A model generated the notes under the pieces. It did not search any database, was not told the origin of the DNA, and was given only the letters and a program-made list of their open reading frames with translations. DNA of 48,176 nucleotides, taken from the NCBI GenBank assembly GCA_031279515.1, contig JAITII010000072.1, forward strand, positions 1-48,176, given 5' to 3'. Positions 31,692 through 39,136 of the stretch are shown here, piece after piece. The position numbers and the translations under genes were made by a program. The stretch's first letter is position 1. The number at the start of each line of letters is the position of its first letter. The DNA comes from Deltaproteobacteria bacterium (GTDB taxonomy: Bacteria; Desulfobacterota; Desulfarculia; Adiutricales; Adiutricaceae).

Positions 31692-31735
31692 CAAAAAAAG
31701 CCGCACAGCATCCAATTTAGGTGCTGTGCGGCTTT
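31692..31735 (-). terminator. Leader terminator/attenuator in front of the system 2 importer
   Basis: Perfect 14-bp arms AAAGCCGCACAGCA / TGCTGTGCGGCTTT surround an 11-base loop. On the minus strand the stem runs into a run of seven Ts. It ends about 15 bases before the TTG start of the permease. A terminator here must be overcome for the locus to be expressed from the promoter at 31871-31900, or it ends an unseen transcript from the right. Confidence 0.8.
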
Positions 31736-31841
31736 CATAGCCAGATGCTAAATATTTGATGAGGTGATTTGTTAGAATATAGATAAAGGAGATCTAGATA
31801 ACAAATCTAAAATTGGAAAATTAAAACAACTATATTGTAAG

Positions 31842-31863
31842 GATGAAAAACATCTTCATGATG
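31842..31863 (-). promoter_or_regulatory. Possible operator at the transcription start of the CobN-like locus
   Basis: Three 4-base units alternate in orientation at regular five-base spacing: GATG-5-CATC-5-GATG (31842-31845, 31851-31854, 31860-31863). The set lies directly downstream of the -10 box, where a repressor would block initiation. It does not match a known box that I can name. Confidence 0.4.
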
Positions 31864-31870
31864 GGATCTA

Positions 31871-31900
31871 TGTATATCTTAAAAAAGAATAATTTGTCAA
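31871..31900 (-). promoter_or_regulatory. Sigma-70-type promoter of the CobN-like locus
   Basis: On the minus strand TTGACA (31900-31895, full consensus) is followed after 18 bases by TATACA (31876-31871). Transcription would start near 31864 and run into the system 2 permease, ATPase and beyond. Confidence 0.6.
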
Positions 31901-32916
31901 GAAAAAAATATGCTATTTAAGAAAAAGACCAGCTAAAAGTGAAAGGAAGTGAGACTAGAGGGCTCACTAGTATATTTTAGGATTTTTTTCTTGTGAGCAA
32001 TTTTGCTTGAGGCGTAAAGCTTAAAGAATTCCAGATGAAAAGAGATATAGAATATGTAGTAGTAATATAATGTAATATCGGGATATTTAGTATGAAGATT
32101 AATATTTCTGGTTTTAAAGCTCCTTTTTACATTGTGATAAATTTGTTTAATAAAAAAGCATTAATATTATTAAATATTCTCATAATTTTATATATTTAAT
32201 ATATTTCAAGCTTAAATTTATGTAATTATATAATTTAAATGGAATTAAGGTAAGCTTTCCCGAAAATAGGAAGTACTTCCAAGCATGTAAAAATTAAGAA
32301 AAAAGCCGGCAGCTTTTTTTCCCACTTTAAAAAACCCTTAAGATTTTTTTAAGAGAACAATTTTGATGGTACTTTTAATTCTTTTAAAGTTTAAAATATA
32401 AAAGATAAAAGATAAATTTTTATAAAATAAGAGAATTTACTTATTGTAATAAAAATGAGGCTAGCTAGATAAGTTAAAATTTAAAATACAGAAAGCCCTT
32501 GGAAAATATTTAATTAAATTTATAGATTTTTAACCTTAGGATAACGATACCAGAACTAGAAGCTTCGCCATTAAATTGGCTAGAGCTATTAATAGCGGCA
32601 CTAATTTTAAATTCTTACTTATTTTGACGGCCTTAAGTTTTACGGTTTACTTTTTAAATAGGTTCCTTTATACTACGGTTTAGTAAACTGGTACTATTAA
32701 TTAGAAAAGTGAAAATATGTCTCACAACTAAATAAATTCCATAATGTGGATAACACAGCAGCTTGGTAGCAGCTTTATCAGCTGCGATAAACTTCAAAAG
32801 GTCAATAAGGCTAGCATTATTTTTAAAGTTAAAAATAATATGCCCCTAATTTATTATCTTTTTATTGCTTTTTCCTTCTGTATTGTCTATTATTTACAGT
32901 CTTGAAAGGAGCAGTT
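31901..32916. other. AT-rich gene-free region
   Basis: About 1 kb of very AT-rich sequence with short A and T runs. I see no ORF with a plausible start or homology, and no IstA remnant in front of the IstB-like gene. Confidence 0.55.
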
Positions 32917-33618
32917 ATGCTTAAAAAATTAATTGCTGACAAGTTTAATCATATGGGTTTTGCCAAAATGCACGATAAATACTTGAAACTTATGGAAAGA
33001 CCTGGATTTAATCCACTTGTACACCTTGATGGCATGCCAGATGAGGCAGATAGCGATGACAAAATGTATAGATGGAGCTCAGCTGAGCTTATAAGGCGAG
33101 CCAACTTTCCCAAAAAATCCTCTCTAGTTCAAGGCATGGATTACAATAAACTTGACGATCCATGTAAAGAGATTATAGAAAGCCTAGAAATATATGATTA
33201 TGTTTCTGAAAAGAGGAACATTATTTTAGTTGGTCCCAAGGTAACTCTTACGAATTTCATAGCGGTTGCTTTGGGTATTAATGCCTGCAAGTTAGGGATA
33301 GAAACCCAACATGTATCATATAGGTATTTAACCAATGAACTTTTTGCTTCGAGAATCGGTCCAGATTCCCTCACCGATATCAGGGCTTTGAGAAAAATTA
33401 AGCTCCTTGTTGTTGAAGACTGGCTGAATCATGATATTTTCAAATTCCAGCTTGAAAGCCTATATGAGTTTGTGGATCAGCGTAAATACAATGGAATCAC
33501 CATTTTTTCCACACGCTACCCCATAGAATCATGGGTAGAAAGATTAGGCAATCCCGTCTTAGCACAAAAGGTATTAGATATAATAGTCCCCAGGGCAGAG
33601 GTCGTAAAGCTTGGATAA
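32917..33618 (+). CDS. IstB-like protein lacking the P-loop
   Basis: A 233-residue protein with the layout of IstB/DnaC-type ATPases, the helper proteins of IS21-family transposition. RANFPKKSSLVQGMDYNKL matches the IstB A-x-FP-x-x-x-(T/S)L-x-x-x-D segment, followed by RNIILVGPKVTLTNFIAVALGINACKLGIETQHVSYRYLTNEL in the position of the usual GPPGTGKTHLA...A-x-G-x-V-x-F. The Walker A glycine, lysine and threonine are replaced (GPKVTLTNF), and Walker B LLIIDE is LLVVED. It therefore should not hydrolyse ATP in the usual way. The frame is intact and ends near the normal IstB length. I take the ATG at 32917, which has AAAGGAG six bases upstream; the in-frame TTG at 32902 precedes that site. No IstA gene is adjacent. 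It may be a domesticated relic or a slowly decaying one. Confidence 0.7.
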   Translation: MLKKLIADKFNHMGFAKMHDKYLKLMERPGFNPLVHLDGMPDEADSDDKMYRWSSAELIRRANFPKKSSLVQGMDYNKLDDPCKEIIESLEIYDYVSEKRNIILVGPKVTLTNFIAVALGINACKLGIETQHVSYRYLTNELFASRIGPDSLTDIRALRKIKLLVVEDWLNHDIFKFQLESLYEFVDQRKYNGITIFSTRYPIESWVERLGNPVLAQKVLDIIVPRAEVVKLG

Positions 33619-33669
33619 TAGTCTTAGTTAATTTTGTGCGTTATTTTTTGCTAGTTTGGTTTATTGTAG

Positions 33670-34281
33670 CTATTTGTTAAAAGTCAAGCTATTAAAAAAT
33701 GGTTCACAGATAGTGGTATTCCTTTCTTCATGTTGTAGATTTTCTTCCTTTTCTGCAAAATCAGCACAAACCAGATTAATCATGTAGTCACCATACATAA
33801 TAAGCCTTAAGCTCTGATGCAAATACATTAAATGGAATTCTGGTTTATAAGTTTTTGTCTCCATTTCCAGGGCAGGGTTTCTCTTGTAGGAAAAGATCCT
33901 GTATCCTAATTGCTCCATACCAACTTCTGTTTCGGCAATTTCTTTAAAAAAGTCACTGGGGGCAAGTCTTCCCTGAACTCCATTTTCCTCTTTTAATTTT
34001 TTCCACCCTATATATGGGTTGTCTTCAACGCTTATGTTTAGGGTTGTGATACTTTTTGAGCCATCGGGTATTTCATTGTGTCTTATCAGGAAAACCGTTC
34101 CCACCATTTTATGGTGTTCTTGACTAAAGTTTTCAAAGTTGTCGGGGATTTTAATAGTAAAATCCACATCCGATTGTTCTAATTCAACTTTACTGGATAA
34201 TTCACGCCAACCATCATCCTGGGCAATGACCCTTGGGCAAATACACAGGATAAAAATTATGGAAAAAATTAGTACTTTCAT
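33670..34281 (-). CDS. Secreted protein of unknown function
   Basis: A 203-residue protein with a clear signal peptide (residues 1-20, ending RVIAQ). The mature part alternates short strands and charged turns: DVDFTIKIPDNF, MVGTVFLIRHNE, ITTLNISVEDNPYIGW, then LGYRIFSYKR and a block with MYLHQSLRLIMYGDYMINLVCADF. The overall look is of a small beta-rich lipocalin- or stress-protein-like periplasmic protein, but I recognise no family. Only two cysteines are in the mature part. It converges with the IstB-like gene on the other strand (51 bases apart), and nothing lies close upstream, so it is probably transcribed alone. Confidence 0.65.
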   Translation of the reverse strand: MKVLIFSIIFILCICPRVIAQDDGWRELSSKVELEQSDVDFTIKIPDNFENFSQEHHKMVGTVFLIRHNEIPDGSKSITTLNISVEDNPYIGWKKLKEENGVQGRLAPSDFFKEIAETEVGMEQLGYRIFSYKRNPALEMETKTYKPEFHLMYLHQSLRLIMYGDYMINLVCADFAEKEENLQHEERNTTICEPFFNSLTFNK

Positions 34282-34637
34282 GATGTATCCATATACGATG
34301 CTCTGGGTATTATCAATTTAGCTATTAGAATATCTAAGAGGCTAAGCTTATTTAAAGCTTCTAGACATAAATCGCTAAAGATTTCCTAGACATTACCCTT
34401 TTTTCTATAAGGGTTATTAGTCATAGTATTAATTGCATGTAGGAAATATTTTAATATTTCCACTATCATAAGACTTAAAGCAAGATTTTTTTCTTGCTAA
34501 TAAACTTAATCTCTAGCATTTATCTGGTTTTTAGGGGATTTTTGCCCCTGCGGTATAGTCTAAGATACTAAGACAAGATTTATGTAAGGGGAGTCTTTTG
34601 AAATTAAGGCTTTTAATAGCTATGGGTATTTTTAATT
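34282..34637. other. Intergenic region downstream of pyrR
   Basis: About 350 AT-rich bases with no gene. A small hairpin AGGGG / CCCCT at 34533-34549 may mark the end of the leftward pyrR transcript; it has no long T-run. Confidence 0.45.
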
Positions 34638-35168
34638 CTAGGCAATGAGTACCACTTCGATGCCTGGGCCATTTTCTTGGAATGTCACCTCCACTATGTC
34701 GCTTTTTAAGGTGCTGATGCAAAAGGGGGTGTAGTCTGGCTGGATGGGCATCTCTCTATGACCCCTATCCACCAAGACCATGAGCTCTACCCTTGAGGCC
34801 CTCCCGAACTCCGCTAAGGCACCCAGTGCCGCCCGCACAGTTCGTCCAGTGTAGAGTACGTCGTCAACTAAAATTATCCTCTTTCCTTCTAGTTTGAAAG
34901 GAAGGTCAGTGGGACCCACCTTGGGAAGGGAGCGAGCCAGGGTCCAATCATCGCGGTAAAGGTTTATGTCAACCACACCTGTGGTGACTGAGGTGGCTGT
35001 TTTTTCTTCTAGGATGACTTTTAATCGGCTCATGAGATGAGCCCCGCCGCGCCTTATGCCCACCAGTACAGGTAGGGCATTCTGGCGGCGAAGGATATCC
35101 GCTGCCATGCGCTCCAGGGCGGCAGAAACCTCGTTTGGACCGTAGAGAGTTAAGCGATTGTCTGCCAT
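34638..35168 (-). CDS. pyrR: PyrR, pyrimidine operon attenuator / uracil phosphoribosyltransferase
   Basis: A 176-residue phosphoribosyltransferase-fold protein. The PRPP-binding loop RIILVDDVLYTGRTVRAAL is at about 94-112, VGIRRGGAHLMSRL is the second phosphate-binding region, and the C-terminal RGHREMPIQPDYTPFCI matches PyrR. In bacteria PyrR either binds pyr mRNA leaders in response to UMP or converts uracil and PRPP to UMP; both roles are possible. AGAGGAG lies eight bases before the ATG. The LarC-like gene ends three bases upstream, so the two are co-transcribed although their pathways are unrelated. No pyr biosynthesis genes are in the window. Confidence 0.93.
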   Translation of the reverse strand: MADNRLTLYGPNEVSAALERMAADILRRQNALPVLVGIRRGGAHLMSRLKVILEEKTATSVTTGVVDINLYRDDWTLARSLPKVGPTDLPFKLEGKRIILVDDVLYTGRTVRAALGALAEFGRASRVELMVLVDRGHREMPIQPDYTPFCISTLKSDIVEVTFQENGPGIEVVLIA

Positions 35169-35171
35169 GGT

Positions 35172-35996
35172 TTAGCTCCTCTTATCAGCCTCTAAAGAGG
35201 ATCCTGTGATGGGTCCTTTGGCAAAAAGGGCCCCATTGGGGACCTTGGGGAGAACCCTGGTGCCGTAGACCAGGGCTTGAATATCCACAGTCATCTCAGG
35301 CCAAGGGCCGAACTTGGCACCAAAGGCTTTTAAAAGGGCCAGCCCAGTAGGTGTTACTGTCTCTCCCTCGGAGTCTATGCCCCTTACTGCCACTCCTTCC
35401 AGAAGGTGGGACACCGCTGGAGCGGGGGAGGGTAGGAGTCCGTGGGCGCACTCTATAGTGCCGTCGCAGATGGGAAGCGGACCGCAGACAAAGAGCTGAG
35501 GGTTCAAGTAATCGAACATAAGCGCGGCTAGTCCCGTATCTAAGATGCTGTCTAAGGCTCCCACCTCGTGGAAATGGATCTCATTGGCTGGTATTCCATG
35601 GACCTTGCTTTCAGCTTCAGCCAAGATGGTAAAGGTCTTGATTGCGAGCTCTTTTGCTCGTGCTGAAAGGGCAGAGTTCTGGAAAAAGGGTAAGATAGCC
35701 CCCAGGTCCCTATGGACATGCTCTTGGGGGAGTTTTAAATCCAGGCCCCAGCCGCTGATGGAAGAAAAGCTACGGGGCACTACGCGCACCTTGCCAACCA
35801 GCTCGGAAAGACCTAAAGCCTTTAGGGCTTCGTCCAAATCCTTGGGGGTAAATTGGCACATGAGGTAGAGCCCTGTTACCAGGATGTCCCCTGAGACCCC
35901 GGAGTTGGGGCGCAGAACCAGGGCTAAAGGCTCTAAAAAGCTGGTTTTTTTGGGCTCAGTTTCTTGGGTAACAGGGGTTTGGGGACTATCAGTCAT
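35172..35996 (-). CDS. larC: LarC-type nickel-insertion protein, N-domain only
   Basis: A 274-residue protein matching the first domain of LarC, the enzyme that inserts nickel into the pincer cofactor of lactate racemase-type enzymes. Motifs are GVSGDILVTGL near the start (family GISGDM), IHFHEVGALDSILDTG at about residue 145-160, CDGTIECAHGLLPSPAPA, GETVTPTGLALLKAFGA and VLPKVPNGALFA. The C-terminal domain (LarC2), which carries the nucleotide-hydrolysing part, is missing: full LarC is about 400-430 residues. The gene ends cleanly before pyrR, with no LarC2 remnant visible. LarB and LarE are absent. It is preceded by two hairpins (36031-36123). In other LarC proteins a programmed frameshift joins the two halves; no second half follows here. 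Confidence 0.85.
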   Translation of the reverse strand: MTDSPQTPVTQETEPKKTSFLEPLALVLRPNSGVSGDILVTGLYLMCQFTPKDLDEALKALGLSELVGKVRVVPRSFSSISGWGLDLKLPQEHVHRDLGAILPFFQNSALSARAKELAIKTFTILAEAESKVHGIPANEIHFHEVGALDSILDTGLAALMFDYLNPQLFVCGPLPICDGTIECAHGLLPSPAPAVSHLLEGVAVRGIDSEGETVTPTGLALLKAFGAKFGPWPEMTVDIQALVYGTRVLPKVPNGALFAKGPITGSSLEADKRS

Positions 35997-36030
35997 TCTT
36001 TTTAGCGTTTCTTTCGTGAAAGTTTTAGGT

Positions 36031-36062
36031 AAAAAAAGAAAGATCCCCCCGTAAGTGGGGGG
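36031..36062 (-). terminator. Intrinsic terminator after the CorC-like gene
   Basis: On the minus strand CCCCCC and GGGGGG enclose a six-base loop, followed by ATCTTTCTTTTTTT. It separates the FHA/CorC pair from larC-pyrR. Confidence 0.7.
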
Positions 36063-36090
36063 ACAGGAAAAATCTTAGTAACTATTTTAT

Positions 36091-36123
36091 AGCCAAAAGG
36101 CCCTTTTTTCAAAGGGCCTGGCT
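36091..36123. terminator. Second hairpin after the CorC-like gene
   Basis: AGGCCCTTT / AAAGGGCCT (36098-36119), extended by an outer AGCC / GGCT pair, forms a strong stem 170 bases past the CorC-like stop. Together with 36031-36062 it may form a tandem terminator. Confidence 0.5.
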
Positions 36124-36291
36124 TAAACCTTCTATTTTTTTTGCCTTTTAGCCGATTTGGGAGACCATAAAAGGCTTAAAGCTGCGAAAATTCTAAGAAG
36201 TTGAACTTTTAGCTGGCTTTTTGGTGATTTAAAGGACCCTTTTAGGCACTTTTTAGCTCACCGGAAGGGAAACAACAAGTCTTTTAGCCTA

Positions 36292-37155
36292 CTAGAGTTC
36301 CGAGCTAGACTCCTTGGGGGGCTTATTGATGCTTATTTCCACCATATCCACCTTTCTGTCATCGGCACCGCGAATGCAGAAGACACTGTCGCCCAATTGG
36401 ATTTTTTCCCCAACTGTAGGCACCCGGCTTAGCTGGTGGGTTAGAAAGCCTCCCAAGGTCTCGTAGTTACCTTCAGGTATGGAAAGCTCCAGGCGGTTGT
36501 TTAGCTCTGTGATGCTGGCCTGGCCTGTAGCTAGAAAGACCCCGGGGGATAGTTCTTTTATTGTCTCCACCTCCTCGGTGTCGTACTCGTCGTGGATATC
36601 TCCTACTATCTCCTCAATGATGTCCTCTAGTGTGACGAGGCCCTCTGTGCCTCCGTACTCATCTAAAATAACTGCTAGGTGGCTCTTGCGGAGCCTCAGT
36701 TCATTTAGAAGTTCGGCTATCTTCTTGGTGCCGTGGGCTAGGATGATGGGCCTTATTATCTCCTTGGGAAGTGGCGTAGAAAGGTCCTGGGACCAGAAAG
36801 CTAAGAGATCTTTCACCATCACCAGCCCCACTATGTGGTCCAGGTCACCTTCATAAACCGGTAGACGAGAGTAGCCGTCCTTTAAAGTAGTGGAGATGAT
36901 GTTGCCTATGGTGGAATTTATCTCCACCCCCACTATATCAATGCGGGGGGTCATGATTTTGCGCGCTACAGTGTCGTCGAAGTCGAAAATGCTATGGATC
37001 ATGTCCCCTGAGCCCTTGGTAAGGGCCCCGCTCTCCGAACCTTGATCCAAAAGATCGTGTATCTCCTCTTCTATTTCAGTGGATGACAGAGAATTCTTGC
37101 GGAAAGGCCTTAAGAGCATTGCAAGAATTCCCTTTTTGGGTGTGCCATCGTCCAA
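36292..37155 (-). CDS. CorC/HlyC-family CBS-domain protein
   Basis: A 287-residue cytoplasmic protein. After about 50 residues, the IFDFDDTVARKIMTPRIDIVGVE segment opens a pair of CBS domains (about 60-190), with YSRLPVYEGDLDHIVGLVMVKDLL and DEYGGTEGLVTLEDIIEEIVGDIHDEYD as hallmarks. A CorC_HlyC/transporter-associated domain follows (about 205-280: LATGQASITELNNRLELSIPE, NYETLGGFLTHQLSRVP). This is the soluble CorC layout rather than a membrane CNNM protein. Family members are tied to Mg/Co handling and to membrane integrity; biochemical function is unsettled. The start is TTG at 37155, fixed by AAAGGAG nine bases upstream. It follows the FHA gene by 61 bases and is probably in its operon. 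Confidence 0.9.
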   Translation of the reverse strand: MDDGTPKKGILAMLLRPFRKNSLSSTEIEEEIHDLLDQGSESGALTKGSGDMIHSIFDFDDTVARKIMTPRIDIVGVEINSTIGNIISTTLKDGYSRLPVYEGDLDHIVGLVMVKDLLAFWSQDLSTPLPKEIIRPIILAHGTKKIAELLNELRLRKSHLAVILDEYGGTEGLVTLEDIIEEIVGDIHDEYDTEEVETIKELSPGVFLATGQASITELNNRLELSIPEGNYETLGGFLTHQLSRVPTVGEKIQLGDSVFCIRGADDRKVDMVEISINKPPKESSSEL

Positions 37156-37216
37156 TCTGGAAAACTCCTTTGTTGGGGGTTAGAAATGGCCCAGGTCTAG
37201 GGGACAAGGGTGCTTC

Positions 37217-39136
37217 TTATATATCATCATCTTCAACGCCTGGCAAAGAGGTCTGGCCAGGGCCCCTGGGGAGGATGTTAAGGGGTTCCCCCTGGTAATC
37301 CATTGGATCCAAGCCATATGCCCGGCATTTGATGATAAATTCTTCAGGCGGGAGCTCCAAGACACTGGAGGCCGTTTCCACATCTCCACCGTGGCAGGAC
37401 AGGGATTTAGAGAGAAAAATGCGTTCCGCTTCCGCAAGGAGGGAGTCATGGCTAACATCGCTGTGGTGAAAGACTTCCGGGGCCAGCCTTAAGTGTAGAG
37501 GCAGGATGTCCATGACAATGTGCCCGCTGCGGGAAAAACGAGCCATTATGGCACACTCAGCCTTTAGCTCGGAGATATTGCCAGGCCAGGGGTAGGCCCT
37601 AAGGCACTCCATAGCCGTAGGGTCTATGCCATTAAAGGGGATGCCGAGGTTGCGGGAGGCCTTGGTGACGAACTCATTGGCCAAGTTCTCTATGTCGTAG
37701 CGCATCTCGCGTAGTGGAGGAAGCGATAGGTTAATCTTGGTGAGGCGGGCGTAGAGGTCTTCACGGAAGGTCCCGGACTCAACTTTCTCTAGAAGATTTA
37801 CCGAAGAGGAGCTTAAAAAGCGCACTGCCACGTTTCTAGCGTGCCTGGAGCCTATAGGGTAGATAAGTCCCTCTTCCAGGGCCATTAGGACGGACCTTTG
37901 GGCTGTCAAGGTGAGGTACTCTATGTGCCTTAAGAAGACGGTCCCGTTGTCAGCCAAGCCTAGAAAACCAGTCTGGTTTCCATCCGAGCCGCTTTCCTGG
38001 CCGAATAGCATGCGATCCATCTGGGCCGGAGGCAAGTCAGAGAGTGTAACCTTGACAAAGCGACCATTTTTTTGGGCGCTTTGCATGTGGATATGCCTTG
38101 CCAGGGAGGTCTTATCAGTCCCGGGTTCGCCTGTGATGAAAATAGGCTCGTGGTTCTGGGCAACATGGGAAGCGGTGCTGTAGACTATACGCACCTTAAG
38201 GTCCCTGGAGGCGATGTCCGCTATGGAGTCGGTCGTTTCGTCGGATATCTGTCGCTCGTCTTCTTTATTGGCATTGGAAAGGATATTTACTAGAAAGGGG
38301 CTTATGAGCTGAGCTAAAGCTGACAGAAAGTTTAGGTCCACTTCCTCATAGTCCCTGGTCTGGTTTTCCAGATATAAAAGGCCCATCTGGCTATTTTCCC
38401 TGCCATAGAGGGGGGCCATGATGCAGGGCTGGTCTGCCTGGGCTACGTGCCTTTCTCCGCTATTAAAGTCTAACTCGGTTACTATCCTTGGCCACAGAAG
38501 GGCCTCGCCCATTTCCGTGACTCTTCTATAGGGCACTTGGCTCATGAGGAGCCTTTTTCCCTCTGGATAGGAAACAAAGGAAATTTGCTTGAGACCAGTA
38601 GCCGCGCCTGGCCACAGGATGGAGATGGAGGTGGCCCCCATATGCTCGGCTAAGAAGTTTACAAAGGTAGGGACCACATCCTGCTCTGGGATAGTGAGAA
38701 GGACATGGTTCAAGGCAGCTAAAAGGGGGGCTTGCTCTTCATTTATGGCTGCTGCTGCGTCGCTGCCGGGCCTACTTATAATGTTTTGATGGGATTCTGT
38801 TACAGAATTTAAAATAATAGCGGCAGGAGCTGGTCCTGTTACAACGTCCAAAAGGGGATCAAAAATGTAGATTTCTTGGCCGATTTTTATGCAATCAAAA
38901 GGTTTTAGCTTGGTCTGGAAGGTCACCGGCATATCGTTTATGAGGGTGCCATTGGTACTTTCCAGGTCTACTATGAAGTAGTTTTCACCTATCCGGGATA
39001 TCTCTGCATGGCGGCGCGAGGCGCTTCTGTCAAAGAGGATGAGGTCGCAATCGGAGGAACGGCCCAGAACAGCCTTATCGTGTAGAGTAAAGCGAAATCC
39101 CAGCCGGTCTTCCCGAAAGGCCACAAGTTCAGCCAT
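37217..39136 (-). CDS. FHA-GAF protein with degenerate sigma-54-type AAA domain
   Basis: A 639-residue protein. FHA domain at about 1-95: LGRSSDCDLILFDRSASRRHAEI and STNGT bind phosphothreonine partners. A GAF-like domain follows (about 150-290). A sigma-54-activator-type AAA region (about 310-540) and a Fis-like helix-turn-helix near 570-600 complete the layout. The AAA domain has lost its key parts: Walker A is GEPGTDKTS (Gly before Lys is Asp), the GAFTGA sigma-54 contact loop is absent (FGQESGSDGNQTGF), and Walker B reads TVFLRHI instead of TLFLDEI. The arginine-finger region FREDLYARL remains. It therefore cannot open sigma-54 promoters in the usual way and may be a phosphopeptide-triggered DNA-binding scaffold. 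I chose ATG 39136 because GGAAGG sits six bases upstream; a longer frame to 39241 has no such site. CorC-like is next in the operon. Confidence 0.82.
   Translation of the reverse strand: MAELVAFREDRLGFRFTLHDKAVLGRSSDCDLILFDRSASRRHAEISRIGENYFIVDLESTNGTLINDMPVTFQTKLKPFDCIKIGQEIYIFDPLLDVVTGPAPAAIILNSVTESHQNIISRPGSDAAAAINEEQAPLLAALNHVLLTIPEQDVVPTFVNFLAEHMGATSISILWPGAATGLKQISFVSYPEGKRLLMSQVPYRRVTEMGEALLWPRIVTELDFNSGERHVAQADQPCIMAPLYGRENSQMGLLYLENQTRDYEEVDLNFLSALAQLISPFLVNILSNANKEDERQISDETTDSIADIASRDLKVRIVYSTASHVAQNHEPIFITGEPGTDKTSLARHIHMQSAQKNGRFVKVTLSDLPPAQMDRMLFGQESGSDGNQTGFLGLADNGTVFLRHIEYLTLTAQRSVLMALEEGLIYPIGSRHARNVAVRFLSSSSVNLLEKVESGTFREDLYARLTKINLSLPPLREMRYDIENLANEFVTKASRNLGIPFNGIDPTAMECLRAYPWPGNISELKAECAIMARFSRSGHIVMDILPLHLRLAPEVFHHSDVSHDSLLAEAERIFLSKSLSCHGGDVETASSVLELPPEEFIIKCRAYGLDPMDYQGEPLNILPRGPGQTSLPGVEDDDI

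Noticed and set aside
31499-31738. Minus-strand ORF whose ATG overlaps the leader terminator (possible leader peptide)
   Set aside because: Most of it overlaps the permease gene out of frame; its start is made from the terminator stem and it has no ribosome-binding site.
31740-31870. Possible cobalamin riboswitch in the leader of the CobN-like locus
   Set aside because: No B12-box (GCCACTG) and no conserved junctions were found; only a terminator and simple hairpins.
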